A stretch of DNA of 64,000 nt, taken from Streptomyces phaeolivaceus. Its GTDB lineage: Bacteria > Actinomycetota > Actinomycetes > Streptomycetales > Streptomycetaceae. Numbering within the stretch: the stretch's first letter is position 1; each line of letters opens with the position of its first letter. Shown piece after piece: positions 17,765 through 27,688 of this stretch. The DNA lies in the NCBI RefSeq assembly GCF_009184865.1, contig NZ_CP045096.1, positions 4,092,001-4,156,000 on the forward strand, read 5' to 3'. Position numbers and translations under genes: made by a program. The notes under the pieces were generated by a model. It was not told the origin of the DNA. It was given only the letters and a program-made list of their open reading frames with translations, and searched no databases.

Positions 17765-19846
17765 TCAGGCGCCCCCGTCCACATCCTTCGCGCTGAGTGC
17801 CAGCTCGTTGTTCACGGTGAAATACGGCCGCACTCGAGTAAGTCCCCGCTCACCGTGCTCCACCACCCGCCCAGGCACGAGATCGGTCTTCCGGCGTTCC
17901 ACCACGTCGCCCCCGATCCGCCCCACAGGCACCCCTTCCAGCCGCAGATCCCACAGGTCGTGCTCGACGCTCCGCCGAGCCATGACCGCCGCGTACGGCA
18001 CGGTGAACCGCACCCCCCGCTCCCCCACTCCCCGCACGGCCACGGAGAAGTCGTACGCGGAATCGACCCGGGAGACGGCCCGCACCATGGCCCCGTCCTC
18101 CAGGGGAACCCCCGCCCCGTCACCGTGACGCGTCACGGTGACGGTCACCGATCCCTCGCCCACCTCGACGGAGTCGATCTCCGCGTGCGCGGGCCGCAGC
18201 CACGTCCGTACCGCGAGGAACCCGTCGGCGGTGGCGTACGGGATCCACGCCCCCACCCCCCGCTGATCGACCGCCGGCGCCCGGCCGACCAGCGCGGCCT
18301 GTTCGACCATCCGTACGGCCAGCCGCACCCGCTCGTTCGAGCCGCGCGGTGCGACATAGCAGTCCCAGCGGCCCTCGGCGAGGGTGTGTTCGGCCGGGCG
18401 GAGGGTCGCCCGGAGCACGGTGTCCGGGGCCTCGGCGCTCGGCAGGACCTCCACTCTGATCTGCCGTTTTCCGGGGTCGCGGCGGAGCCGGGCGACGAAG
18501 TCGAGGGGGCCGGCGGGCAGCTCGGCCGGGTCGAGGAGGACGGTGACACCGCCGTCGGCGGTCGCGCGGGCGTGCGCGGTGGGCGTGGGAGCGCTCCCTT
18601 CGGCCTCGGCGGCGGGCGCGGCCTTCGCGGGACGGGGCCCGACGACACGGGCGGCGAACCGTCTCAGCCGGGCGACACCGGACAGACCCCGGCGCCGGGA
18701 CCGGGTCAGCTCCTCGAAGAGGGCCTCGTAGCGGTGGGCGACGGCGGAGGGCGCGTACGCCCCGGCCGTCACGAGTGCCCGCTCGCCGAGCCGTTCCCGC
18801 AGGTCCGCGTCGGTGACGACACGGTTCAGGGCGTCGGCGTAGGCGTCGACGTCCCCGTCGAGCGGGACGAGGATACCGTCCTCGCCGTCGGTGATGATCT
18901 CGCCGGGCCCGTGGGGGCAGTCGGTGGCGACGACGGGGACCCCGCAGTGCATGGCCTCGACGATGGTCATGCCGAAGGACTCCATGTCGGAGGAGACGGC
19001 GGCGACGGCTCCCTTGGCCCACTCGGTCTCGATCGGTGAGACCGCGCCCATCAGGAACACCCGGTCGTGCAGCCCGAGCCGGTCGATCTGCTCCCGCAGG
19101 TTCTCCTTCTGCGGGCCTCGCCCGTAGATCCGCAGGGTCCAGCCGGGGTGTTCGGCGGCCACCTTGGCGAAGGCGTCGACGAGCCGGTCGTACCGCTTGA
19201 TGGGGATGAGCCGGCCGGCGGCGACGATCGTCCGGGAGTCCAGGGTGGACCGTTCGACGGCGGGGGCCCGCACCCCGTTGGGGACGCGGACGATGGTGGT
19301 GCGGACGTCGGGCAGGGCTGCGCGGTACTGGGCGGCGTCGGCCTCGGAGACGGTGACATAGGCGTCGAGTCCGGCGATGGCCTCGTTCTGGTGGGTGCGC
19401 AGTGGCTCGCGGTACTGGTCGAGGCTCAGGTGCTCCTGGCCGACGCGGAGATAGCGGCGGCTGCCGTCGCGGGCGAGGTAGCCGTTGAGGTCGGGGCGGG
19501 TGGCGATGACGACATCGGCCTCGGTGCGGTCGAGGAAACCACCGATGCGTTCGTCCTGCAGCGCGGTGTAGGGCTGGTTCCCGGTGGCCCCGCTGTACGG
19601 GAACATCGTGCCCGGCAGCTCGGTGAGCGGGTGGTCGCCCTCGAAGCCGGGGCCGCCTTCCCGCAGGTCGATCAGCGAGGTCAGACGGACGCGCCGGTCG
19701 AACGGGAGGGCCGGTTCGTCGCGGGAGCGGTGCACGCTGACGACCTCGACGTCATGGCGGTCGGCGAACGCGGCCGACAGGTTGGTGGTCGAGCGGATGG
19801 TCCCGCCGATACCGAAGGCGTTGTTGATCAGGAATGCGATTTTCAT
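17765..19846 (-). CDS. Glycosyltransferase family 4 with C-terminal extension
   Basis: 693 residues from ATG 19846 (AGGGGGAAACACCT upstream); the frame runs on to 19888 without better signals. The N-terminal domain starts MKIAFLINNAFGIGGTIRST and the GT-B donor site is seen in IVAAGRLIPIKRYDRLVDAF and the E-x7-E region FGMTIVEAMHCGVPVVATD. About 410 residues form the GT4 enzyme; the remaining 280 are a beta-rich, charged domain (VTVTRHGDGAGVPL, FTVPYAAVMARRSVEHDLWDL) like those of teichoic-acid or poly(glycerol-phosphate) glycosyltransferases. The acceptor is unknown. It stands alone; a secreted polymer or teichoic acid role is inferred. Confidence 0.85.
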   Translation of the reverse strand: MKIAFLINNAFGIGGTIRSTTNLSAAFADRHDVEVVSVHRSRDEPALPFDRRVRLTSLIDLREGGPGFEGDHPLTELPGTMFPYSGATGNQPYTALQDERIGGFLDRTEADVVIATRPDLNGYLARDGSRRYLRVGQEHLSLDQYREPLRTHQNEAIAGLDAYVTVSEADAAQYRAALPDVRTTIVRVPNGVRAPAVERSTLDSRTIVAAGRLIPIKRYDRLVDAFAKVAAEHPGWTLRIYGRGPQKENLREQIDRLGLHDRVFLMGAVSPIETEWAKGAVAAVSSDMESFGMTIVEAMHCGVPVVATDCPHGPGEIITDGEDGILVPLDGDVDAYADALNRVVTDADLRERLGERALVTAGAYAPSAVAHRYEALFEELTRSRRRGLSGVARLRRFAARVVGPRPAKAAPAAEAEGSAPTPTAHARATADGGVTVLLDPAELPAGPLDFVARLRRDPGKRQIRVEVLPSAEAPDTVLRATLRPAEHTLAEGRWDCYVAPRGSNERVRLAVRMVEQAALVGRAPAVDQRGVGAWIPYATADGFLAVRTWLRPAHAEIDSVEVGEGSVTVTVTRHGDGAGVPLEDGAMVRAVSRVDSAYDFSVAVRGVGERGVRFTVPYAAVMARRSVEHDLWDLRLEGVPVGRIGGDVVERRKTDLVPGRVVEHGERGLTRVRPYFTVNNELALSAKDVDGGA

Positions 19847-20326
19847 AGGTGTTTCCCCCTGTGAGACCCGCCCGAGCGCGGGCGGCATCGCACCCGCGCA
19901 CCCCCTGGTGGTCAGGCCGGGAGGCGCGTACGGGCACGGCTATTACGTGGTCGGCAATCGATAAACGAATGGCGAACGGCGAGTGACGACTGATGGGTGG
20001 CGAATTAATGGGCGCAGCGGAAATCGGCCGGCCGGGAAAGCCACGAAGAGAGGGGGCGCGGCGAATCCCAAACGGACCGAGCGGACGGCAAAAAGCCTAT
20101 GTGGCGCGCGTCATCATCCCCGTCATACGCGCCGGGCAGCTCAACAGATACTCACTGGCCCCAGATCCCCCCTGGTCACAGCCCAAACTCTCGCTTCCCC
20201 GGACATCGCGCGAGAGGCAACAAAAAGTGAACCGAGAATATATCCTGCACAAAGGAAAGCCAAAGAACAATATCAGCCACTCCCGCAACAGGAGTGCTGT
20301 CTACGGAATATAAAACTCCGTTTCGA
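19847..20326. other. 480-bp AT-richer non-coding region
   Basis: No gene with Streptomyces codon bias fits here. Bases 19940-20330 are clearly richer in A/T than the surroundings (for example AGAATATATCCTGCACAAAGG near 20240). It lies upstream of the glycosyltransferase and downstream of the paaX-like gene, so it should hold the glycosyltransferase promoter on the reverse strand. No clear promoter boxes or hairpin were found. Confidence 0.5.
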
Positions 20327-21205
20327 CTACGGTCCTTCGGGTGCGGCGGGCCGCAGCGGGGTCGTTTCCAGAACCTCCGCTGCCATCCGTCCGGCCGGGC
20401 CCGCCGTCTGTTCGGCGATGCGCCGGAACGTGTCCTGGGCCTGCCGCGCGGGCCAGTCGGCGGGCAGATGCCGCAGGGGCAGTCGGGGGTCGGTACGGAT
20501 GATGCGCAGCCATTCGGCGACGAGCCGCAGCCGGGTGGCGATCGGGTCGGCGGCGGCGAGGTCGGCGGTGGTCCAGCGCTTGTCGAAGGCGACATAGCGC
20601 GCGGCGAGGGTCTCCAGGTCCCAGCTCTCGCGGATCATCAGCCCGACGTCGGTGAACTCGTCGGCCCGCGCGTGGAACACCTTCACATGGGCGTCGAGCC
20701 CCAGCTCGGAGACGATCTCCCGTATGTCGACCCGTCCCGGCGCGATCCACAGTCCGCTGTAGAGGGCGCCGAATCCGGACCAGGTGAGGCGGGAGCGCAG
20801 ATCGTGCCGCTGGCGCTGCCAGGACTCGGGGAAGGAGAAGCCGAGGAGGGTCCAGGTGCCGTCCCAGTCCTCGTTCACCGCGCCGTCGCGCCAGATGCGC
20901 TGTCCGCCGTCGCGCAAAATGTCCTCCGCGTGCGGGGTGAGCCCGAAGAACATCCGCCGGCCCTCGCGCTGGCGCCGCAGCAGGCCCCGGTTCACCATCC
21001 GGGTCAGCGTCGACCGCACGGCCTGTTCCCCCGTGCCGACCCGTCCGAGCACATCGATGATGCTCCCCGAGTACACCCCGAGGCCGCCCTCGGCGCGGTC
21101 CAGCACATGGTTCCCGAAGAAGGACATCACCAACGACTGCGGTCGCGGCTGCGGCGCGTCGGCGGCATCGACGACATCGGCGGGGTCCAGGATCTGCTCC
21201 TCCAC
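20327..21205 (-). CDS. PaaX-family transcriptional regulator
   Basis: 292 residues from GTG 21205; the open frame extends to 21328 but those residues derive from a repeat hairpin. The N-terminal winged helix (SLVMSFFGNHVL, GEQAVRSTLTRMVNRGLLRRQREGRRMFFGLTP) and the central domain (WDGTWTLLGFSFPESWQRQRHDLRSRLTWSGFGAL) match PaaX, the phenylacetyl-CoA-responsive repressor. No paa genes are nearby; the MHS transporter immediately upstream is a plausible target. The ribosome site before GTG is poor, so the start is uncertain. Confidence 0.85.
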   Translation of the reverse strand: MEEQILDPADVVDAADAPQPRPQSLVMSFFGNHVLDRAEGGLGVYSGSIIDVLGRVGTGEQAVRSTLTRMVNRGLLRRQREGRRMFFGLTPHAEDILRDGGQRIWRDGAVNEDWDGTWTLLGFSFPESWQRQRHDLRSRLTWSGFGALYSGLWIAPGRVDIREIVSELGLDAHVKVFHARADEFTDVGLMIRESWDLETLAARYVAFDKRWTTADLAAADPIATRLRLVAEWLRIIRTDPRLPLRHLPADWPARQAQDTFRRIAEQTAGPAGRMAAEVLETTPLRPAAPEGP

Positions 21206-21221
21206 AGCGGTAAGGGTACGG

Positions 21222-21257
21222 GCCCCTGCCGGGGCGGGGCCGCGCCCCGGCAGGGGC
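21222..21257. terminator. 15-bp perfect stem between transporter and paaX
   Basis: GCCCCTGCCGGGGCG (21222-21236) pairs exactly with 21243-21257 around a 6-base loop. The right side continues into a partial copy of the palindromic repeat (GGGGCGCGGGGAACCACGCGAGAAGCCCC). On the reverse strand it lies after the MFS gene and just before paaX, so it probably ends the transporter transcript. Confidence 0.65.
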
Positions 21258-21379
21258 GCGGGGAACCACGCGAGAAGCCCCACCGGCCCGCGGCCGAACG
21301 ACGACGCCCCGCGCGGCCCCCGCCGCACCCCGCCCCGGGCGGAGCCGGGGCCACCGGGGGCGGAGCCGGGCCGACCGGG

Positions 21380-22744
21380 CTACGAGGTGGTCACCTCCTC
21401 CTTCGCGGCCCCCTCCCGGAGGGACACGCCGCCCAGCGACTCCCGATGCGTCTCCCGGACGAACCACACGGTCACGGCGGTGATCGCCGCGCCCCCGCAG
21501 ATCAGCAGCGAGACCGGCGTACTGGACCCGCCGTCGGCCGCCACCAGGCTGCCCGCGATCATCGGCGAGAACCCGGCACCGATGAGTGTGGCGCCCTGGT
21601 AGCCGAGGGAGGCCCCGGTGTAGCGGACCTTCGTCCCGAACATCTCGGTGAGCAGCGCGCCCAGCGGCCCGTACATCATCGACTGGGCGAAGCCGTGCCC
21701 CAGGACGACCGCGAGGATCAGCAGCCCCGGCGACCTGGAGTCGACCAGCGCGAGGACGGGGAAGGCGAGCGCGGCGGAGGCGATGGCCCCGGTGAGGACG
21801 ACAGGGCGGCGGCCGACGCGGTCGGAGAGCGCCGAGGCGCACGGCAGGACGACGAGCGCGACGGCCGCGGAGACGGTGAGCGCGGTGAGCACCTGCGGGC
21901 GGGCGTATCCGATGCCGGTGGCGTAGGCGATGAGGTAACTGGTCAGCAGGGACTGGGCGGTGAAGGCGCCGATGCCGACGCCGCAGGCCAGCAGCAGGGG
22001 GCGCGGGCGGCGCAGCACGTCGAGGATGGGCAGCCGTGACTCCGCGCGGTCCTTCTTGACCTCGGCGAAGAGCGGGCTCTCGACGACCTTCAGCCGGACG
22101 AACAGCCCGACTCCCAGCAGTACGACGCTGAGCAGGAACGGCACGCGCCAGCCCCAGGCCGCGAACTGGTCCCTGGGCATGGCGACGACGAGGGTGACGA
22201 CGAGGGAGGAGAGCAGGGAGCCGAGCGGTGCTCCCATCTGCGTGAAGCTGGACCACAGTCCGCGCCGCTTCTCGCCGGCGTGTTCGACGACCATCAGGGT
22301 GGCGCCGCCCCATTCACCGCCGATGGCGATGCCCTGCAGTACGCGCAGGGTGATGAGGAGGACGGGCGCCCAGACGCCGATGGTGTCGTAGGTGGGGAGC
22401 AGCCCGATGAGGAAGCTCGCGCCGCCCATCAGGCCCATGGTGAGCAGGAGCATGGACTTGCGGCCGAGGCGGTCGCCGAAGTGGCCGAAGAGGACCCCGC
22501 CGAGGGGACGGGCGACGTAGCCGGCGGCGAAGGTGCCGAACGCGGCGATGGTGCCGACCGCCGGGTCGGCGCCGGGGAAGAAGAGTTCGCCGAAGACGAG
22601 GGCGGCGACCGTTCCGTAGACGAGGAAGTCGTAGAACTCGACGGCCGTACCGAGCAGCCCGGAGAACGCGACACGACGCAACTGCTTCGTACGCAGCGCC
22701 TCTTCGGCCTGCCCGGCGGAGGGGGGAAGTGGGGACGGGGCCAT
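21380..22744 (-). CDS. MFS transporter, metabolite:H+ symporter (MHS) type
   Basis: 454 residues from ATG 22744, preceded by GGGAGAC; a longer frame to 22882 has no support. Twelve hydrophobic segments are expected; visible signatures include the MHS-type start RRVAFSGLLGTAVEFYDFLVYG, the loop GHFGDRLGRKS and the second-half loop SDRVGRRPVVL. MHS members carry organic acids, osmolytes or shikimate-type compounds with protons. It precedes the PaaX-like regulator on the same strand, hinting at an aromatic or organic acid substrate; the substrate is not known. Confidence 0.9.
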   Translation of the reverse strand: MAPSPLPPSAGQAEEALRTKQLRRVAFSGLLGTAVEFYDFLVYGTVAALVFGELFFPGADPAVGTIAAFGTFAAGYVARPLGGVLFGHFGDRLGRKSMLLLTMGLMGGASFLIGLLPTYDTIGVWAPVLLITLRVLQGIAIGGEWGGATLMVVEHAGEKRRGLWSSFTQMGAPLGSLLSSLVVTLVVAMPRDQFAAWGWRVPFLLSVVLLGVGLFVRLKVVESPLFAEVKKDRAESRLPILDVLRRPRPLLLACGVGIGAFTAQSLLTSYLIAYATGIGYARPQVLTALTVSAAVALVVLPCASALSDRVGRRPVVLTGAIASAALAFPVLALVDSRSPGLLILAVVLGHGFAQSMMYGPLGALLTEMFGTKVRYTGASLGYQGATLIGAGFSPMIAGSLVAADGGSSTPVSLLICGGAAITAVTVWFVRETHRESLGGVSLREGAAKEEVTTS

Positions 22745-22922
22745 GCGGGTCTCCCTGGAGCTAAGGGGGAACGAGGGAGGAACACCCGCGAAGGTAGGCG
22801 CGCATCTGCCTGCCGTCAATATTCTGCACAACATCGATGCCGGCGACTCGGCCCCACTCCAGGAACTCCATCGGTTCCCCACCGGGCCCCTCGGGGCAGA
22901 ACCGCCGACACGGCGACCGTGA

Positions 22923-23741
22923 TCATCGCGGTGTGGCCGGCTTGCGGGCGGTGGCGAAGACGCGGCGGAACGGGAACGGGGTGCCGTGGGGGGTGGGGGG
23001 ATAGGCCTCGCGCAGGGCGGTGCGGTACGCGGTGACGAACGGAGCGGCGTCCGGGCCCAGTTCGGTGAGGATCGGCCGCAGGCCCGTCCCCTTGACCCAG
23101 TCGAGCACCGGGTCCTCGCCCTGGAGGAGATGGACGTACGTCGTCTCCCAGGCGTCGGCCTCGCAGCCGAGGTCGGCGAGCGCGCGGTGGTAGTCGGCGG
23201 GGTCGTGGACCGCGTCGTCGTGGCGGAGGGTGTCGCCGAGGCGGTCCCGCCAGCGGGCGGACTGGGCCAGTTCGCGCATGAGGCGGTGGCTGGGTGAGCC
23301 GAAGTTCCCGGGGACCTGGAAGGCGAAGGTGCCGCCGGGGGCGAGCGCGTCGATCCAGACGGGGAAGCGGTCGAGGTGGCCGGGCACCCACTGGAGGGTG
23401 GCGTTGCTGACGATCAGGTCGTACGGCTCGGAGGGCGCCCAGGTGCGGACGTCCGCCGCGGCGAAGTCGATCCGGCCGCCGCCCGGGGTGGGCCCCTCGT
23501 GGTCGACGTGGGCCCGGTCGAGCATCTCGGGCGAGTTGTCCCACCCGGTGATGTGCGCGGTGGGCCAGCGGTCGGCGAGGAGGCGGGTGACATTGCCGGG
23601 GCCACAGCCGAGGTCGGCGACGCGGGGCCGCGCGGCGGGCGGGTCGGGGACATGGGCGAGCAGGTCGACGAAGGCGCGGGCGCGGTGGCCCGCGTGCCGC
23701 AGGTACTGCCGGGGGTCCCAGGTGGGGCTGGTGGCGGACAT
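22923..23741 (-). CDS. tam: Trans-aconitate 2-methyltransferase
   Basis: 272 residues, ATG 23741. A class I SAM methyltransferase: motif I VADLGCGPGNVTRLL, then GWDNSPEMLDRA, DLIVSNATLQWVPG and LAPGGTFAFQVPGN, plus the C-terminal HLLQGEDPVLDWVKGTGLRP typical of Tam. It methylates trans-aconitate, which forms spontaneously from cis-aconitate and inhibits aconitase. It is divergent from a MarR-family gene with palindromic operators between them, the arrangement described for tam and tamR (SCO3132/SCO3133) in S. coelicolor. Confidence 0.93.
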   Translation of the reverse strand: MSATSPTWDPRQYLRHAGHRARAFVDLLAHVPDPPAARPRVADLGCGPGNVTRLLADRWPTAHITGWDNSPEMLDRAHVDHEGPTPGGGRIDFAAADVRTWAPSEPYDLIVSNATLQWVPGHLDRFPVWIDALAPGGTFAFQVPGNFGSPSHRLMRELAQSARWRDRLGDTLRHDDAVHDPADYHRALADLGCEADAWETTYVHLLQGEDPVLDWVKGTGLRPILTELGPDAAPFVTAYRTALREAYPPTPHGTPFPFRRVFATARKPATPR

Positions 23742-23840
23742 GGGGACGGCCTCCTCGTCGTCGATCTAGTCATCGCTCTCGTCGGCGCTCTCGTCGGCGC
23801 TCTCGTCGGCGCCGGTCCGACATCCCCACCCTCGATCGCA

Positions 23841-23891
23841 AGTATCTCGAAGTCAAGATACTCTGACCTAATCATCTCGATCTCAAGAGAC
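23841..23891. promoter_or_regulatory. TamR operator palindromes
   Basis: AGTATCTCGA-AG-TCAAGATACT (23841-23862) is a near-perfect 22-base palindrome with one mismatch in the arms. A second, weaker site (ATCTCGA-TC-TCAAGAGA) lies at 23875-23891. Both sit between tam and tamR; TACACT at 23911-23916, 7 bases before ATG 23924, could be the tamR -10 of a leaderless transcript. The pattern matches binding sites of MarR-type regulators. Confidence 0.8.
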
Positions 23892-23923
23892 TTCACATCG
23901 ACACAACCACTACACTGATCGCC

Positions 23924-24421
23924 ATGGAGGACGAGGTCGATCGGCTGGTCGCAGCGTGGCGCCGGGAGCGCCCCGACCTCGACGTGGAGCCGCTGGAAGT
24001 ACTCAGCCGGGTGAGCAGGCTCGCCCGGCACCTGGATCGCGCGCGCCGGCTGGCGTTCGCCGAGCACCAGTTGGAGCCATGGGAGTTCGACGTGCTGACC
24101 GCCCTGCGGCGCGCGGGGAACCCGTATCAGCTCTCGCCCGGTCAACTGCTGACGCAGACGCTGGTGACCTCGGGCACGATGACGAACCGGATCGACCGGC
24201 TGACGAAGAAGGGCCTGGTCGAGCGGCTGCCCGATCCCAGTGACCGCCGGGGTGTGCTCGTCCGGCTGACGGACGAGGGCCGGGACCGGGCGGACCAGGC
24301 GCTCGCCGGGCTCCTCGACCAGGAACGCGCGATCCTGGCCGAGCTGTCCCGCGCCCAGCGGGGCGATCTGGCGGGCCTGCTACGCCAGTTGACCGCCCCG
24401 TTCGACAACATCCCCGGCTAG
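23924..24421 (+). CDS. tamR: MarR-family regulator TamR
   Basis: 165 residues, ATG 23924, with no ribosome site and probably leaderless. Winged helix: WEFDVLTALRRAG, SPGQLLTQTLVTSGTMTNRIDRLTKKGLVERLPDPSDRRGVLVRLTDEG. An N-terminal helical extension (EDEVDRLVAAWRRERPDLDVEPL) is typical of the UrtR/HucR group. In S. coelicolor the homologue TamR senses citrate and aconitate-type ligands and controls tam and aconitase genes (recalled from the literature). The last 42 bases overlap the end of the convergent response-regulator gene. Confidence 0.9.
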   Translation: MEDEVDRLVAAWRRERPDLDVEPLEVLSRVSRLARHLDRARRLAFAEHQLEPWEFDVLTALRRAGNPYQLSPGQLLTQTLVTSGTMTNRIDRLTKKGLVERLPDPSDRRGVLVRLTDEGRDRADQALAGLLDQERAILAELSRAQRGDLAGLLRQLTAPFDNIPG

Positions 24422-25156
24422 GTCCACGGGTCCGACACCGGCCCGGCGCGCGAGGGCGACCGCGGCGAGGGTGCTGTGCACACCCAGCTTTCCGAGGACG
24501 TTCTGCATGTGCGTGCGGACGGTGTGCGGGGAGAGGAACAGGCGCTCGGCGACGGCCTTGCGCCCCAGCCCCGCCACCATGCATCGAAGCACTTCCCGCT
24601 CACGCGGGGTGAGGGACTCGACGAGTCGCTCACTCTCCGTGCGGTGCTTGCGCGCGGCGGTCAACTCCCGCAGGACGCCCGTGAGAAGCGCGGGCGGCAG
24701 ATGCGTCTCGTCGCGCAGCACGCCCCGGATGACGGTGAGCAGCCGGGACAGCGAACAGTCCTTGGCGACCCACCCGGACGCGCCCGCCTGGAGGGCCAGC
24801 GCGGCCCGGCGCGGATCGTCCTTCTCGGCGAGCACGACGGTCCGTACGCTCGGCTGTCCCGAACGCACGCCCGCGACCAGCGATATGCCGTCCACGAGCC
24901 CGTCCTCACCGCTGGCGGAGACGGGTACGGCGGCCGGACGCGCGCCGGGGACATGGGCGTGGCCCCCCAGGTCGGCGTCGACCAGGAGCACGTCGAACTT
25001 GCGGCCCTCCGCCGCCGCGCGGTCCAGGCAGCGCAGCGCGGCCGGGCCGCTGCCGGCCGCGGACACGTCGACGTCCGGCTCGGCGGCCAGCGCCGCGGCC
25101 AGCGACTCGGCGAAGATGCGGTGGTCGTCGACGACCAGGACTCGGATGCGAACCAC
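24380..25156 (-). CDS. LuxR/NarL-type response regulator, orphan
   Basis: 258 residues from GTG 25156 with GGGGG just upstream; the frame continues to 25330 without signals. Receiver domain: VLVVDDHRIFAESL, phospho-accepting Asp in VLLVDADLGG, Lys in GWVAKD. The receiver is enlarged by a loop (GHAHVPGARPAAVPVSASGEDGL). C-terminal HTH: LTPREREVLRCMVAGLGRKAVAERLFLSPHTVRTHMQNVLGKLGVHS. No kinase adjoins it; the orphan kinase at 5.9-7.2 kb is the nearest candidate. Its end overlaps tamR by 42 bases. Confidence 0.88.
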   Translation of the reverse strand: MVRIRVLVVDDHRIFAESLAAALAAEPDVDVSAAGSGPAALRCLDRAAAEGRKFDVLLVDADLGGHAHVPGARPAAVPVSASGEDGLVDGISLVAGVRSGQPSVRTVVLAEKDDPRRAALALQAGASGWVAKDCSLSRLLTVIRGVLRDETHLPPALLTGVLRELTAARKHRTESERLVESLTPREREVLRCMVAGLGRKAVAERLFLSPHTVRTHMQNVLGKLGVHSTLAAVALARRAGVGPVDLAGDVVERGGQLA

Positions 25157-25417
25157 TGAAACCCCCACTGGTCGGGGGACGACCGGCGCGAGTACGACGC
25201 CCGGAGCGTGCCCCGGTTTACACCTGGGACGGGGCGTCGCAGCCGCACGGCCGCCGCCGTGCTGAACCGCTACCCCCACTCCGGGTGTCGTACCCGACTG
25301 TCTCGCCCCCTGATCAGCACCGGCCCCCACCGGTGCTGTTCATCAGGGTAAGGCCGGGGGGCAGGAGCGGAAGCTAATTTGCAGAACTGGTTGTCCGGCA
25401 CGTTTATCGTGTGCCGC

Positions 25418-25861
25418 ATGTTTCGTATCGAGACAGAAGTCGACAAAGAACGAAGGCAGTTGCTTCATTCCCGATTGCGGGCCAGCAACACCGCCGCCTC
25501 ACCGATTCTTCGCGAGCTACGGGGAACTCCCGGCGAACGCGAGGTCCCGCTCCATGTGTGGGCCCTGGACGAGGGGGGCGACCTGGCCGGCGGACTGGTG
25601 GGCCACACCTGGGCCGGCTGGCTGCACATCGCCTCTCTCTGGGTCGACGAACGCCACCGGGGAGCGGGCCTCGGCTCCCATCTGCTGTCGACGGCCGAAC
25701 ACCTGGCCACCCACGACCGCGCCTGCCGCTCGGCCCGCCTGGAGACCTGGGACTTCCAGGCCCCGGATTTCTACCGCCGCCTCGGCTACGAGGTGGTGTG
25801 CGTGATCCCGGACTATCCACCCGGGATCACGGAGTACACGCTGACGAAGAGGATCGGGTGA
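25418..25861 (+). CDS. GNAT-family N-acetyltransferase
   Basis: 147 residues from ATG 25418; GTG 25409 is an alternative and neither has a ribosome site, so the transcript may be leaderless. Acetyl-CoA-binding motif A is LWVDERHRGAGLGSHLLSTAEHLA, and motif B FYRRLGYEVVCVIPDYPPG near the end. The substrate is unknown. It lies alone between the response regulator and the toxin-antitoxin pair. Confidence 0.85.
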   Translation: MFRIETEVDKERRQLLHSRLRASNTAASPILRELRGTPGEREVPLHVWALDEGGDLAGGLVGHTWAGWLHIASLWVDERHRGAGLGSHLLSTAEHLATHDRACRSARLETWDFQAPDFYRRLGYEVVCVIPDYPPGITEYTLTKRIG

Positions 25862-25896
25862 GCCGAGGGCGACGAAGCCCCGGCCGAGGCCGCTCG

Positions 25897-26148
25897 CTAC
25901 GGGGTGCGCCCCAGGTGGGTCACGAGGATGCGGATGATGTCGTCGTCGATGACGTACAGGACCCGGTAGTCGCCGACACGCAGACGGCGAAGGTCGGGTG
26001 TCCCGTACGGAACCGACCCTGCCGGCCGCGGATCATCGGCCAGCTTGTCGATGGTGTCCAGGAGCAGAGCGAGGCCGCTCGGGTCCTCCTCCAGGAATCG
26101 GGCTGCGGAGTTGAGGGCGTGTGGCTCGAAGGTGATCTCGTAGGTCAC
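25897..26148 (-). CDS. RelE/ParE-superfamily toxin
   Basis: 83 residues from GTG 26148, which overlaps the antitoxin stop as GTGA. The sequence (VTYEITFEPHALNSAARFLEEDP ... LRRLRVGDYRVLYVIDDD-IIRILVTHLG) is a typical RelE-type mRNA interferase with the basic R-L-R-x-G-x-Y-R-V strand. RelE toxins cut mRNA at the ribosome. Toxin is second in the operon, as usual for phd/yefM-relE pairs. Length is normal. Confidence 0.9.
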   Translation of the reverse strand: MTYEITFEPHALNSAARFLEEDPSGLALLLDTIDKLADDPRPAGSVPYGTPDLRRLRVGDYRVLYVIDDDIIRILVTHLGRTP

Positions 26149-26399
26149 TGCTGTTCGAGCCCCAGCCGCCTGCGTACCTCCGCCATGGGGATGCCAGGTT
26201 CCAGCGTGCCCTCGGCCTTGCGCCGCTGGTAGTCCGCGACCGCCAGGGCGTCTTCCAGATCCTCTATCACCTGCGGTGAGACAAGCAGCGCGGCCACGTG
26301 CCCGTGGTCGGTGAGGGCGATGGTCTCGCGGCCGTGAGCGGCACGGCGGACGAGGTCGCCGAGCTGGGAACGGGCCGCGCTGATCGCAATCTCGGTCAT
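26145..26399 (-). CDS. Phd/YefM-family antitoxin
   Basis: 84 residues, ATG 26399. The N-terminal half is the Phd/YefM DNA-binding fold (MTEIAISAARSQLGDLVRRA, ETIALTDHGHVAALLVSPQ), the acidic and flexible C-terminal half wraps the toxin (DLEDALAVADYQRRKAEGTL). It neutralises the RelE-type toxin and should repress the operon through the palindrome just upstream, which ends 5 bases before the ATG. Confidence 0.9.
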   Translation of the reverse strand: MTEIAISAARSQLGDLVRRAAHGRETIALTDHGHVAALLVSPQVIEDLEDALAVADYQRRKAEGTLEPGIPMAEVRRRLGLEQQ

Positions 26400-26404
26400 G
26401 CGCC

Positions 26405-26438
26405 GATGATGTCACAAGGTGCACCTTGTGACATCATC
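26405..26438. promoter_or_regulatory. 34-bp perfect palindrome, toxin-antitoxin operator
   Basis: GATGATGTCACAAGGT, GC, ACCTTGTGACATCATC: every base pairs from 26405 to 26438. It ends 5 bases upstream of the antitoxin start, so binding there would block transcription. Within it CACAAGGT and ACCTTGTG form a smaller palindrome. TTGAAG (reverse strand, about 26452) could be a -35 box. Confidence 0.88.
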
Positions 26439-26465
26439 ATGCACCCTTCAATGCGGTCGTTCAGC

Positions 26466-27626
<1,161 letters not shown>

Positions 27627-27688
27627 GCCGTGATCCTGACCTTTCCGTACTTTCCTGATGAACCGGCCGGAACCGGGAACACTGCTTG

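Noticed and set aside
19993..20313. Small ORF in the AT-rich interval
   Set aside because: No codon bias, no ribosome site and no recognisable motif.
20301..22313. Reverse open frame of 670 residues over paaX and the transporter
   Set aside because: Arg/Pro/Ala-rich shadow in a different frame from both recognisable genes.
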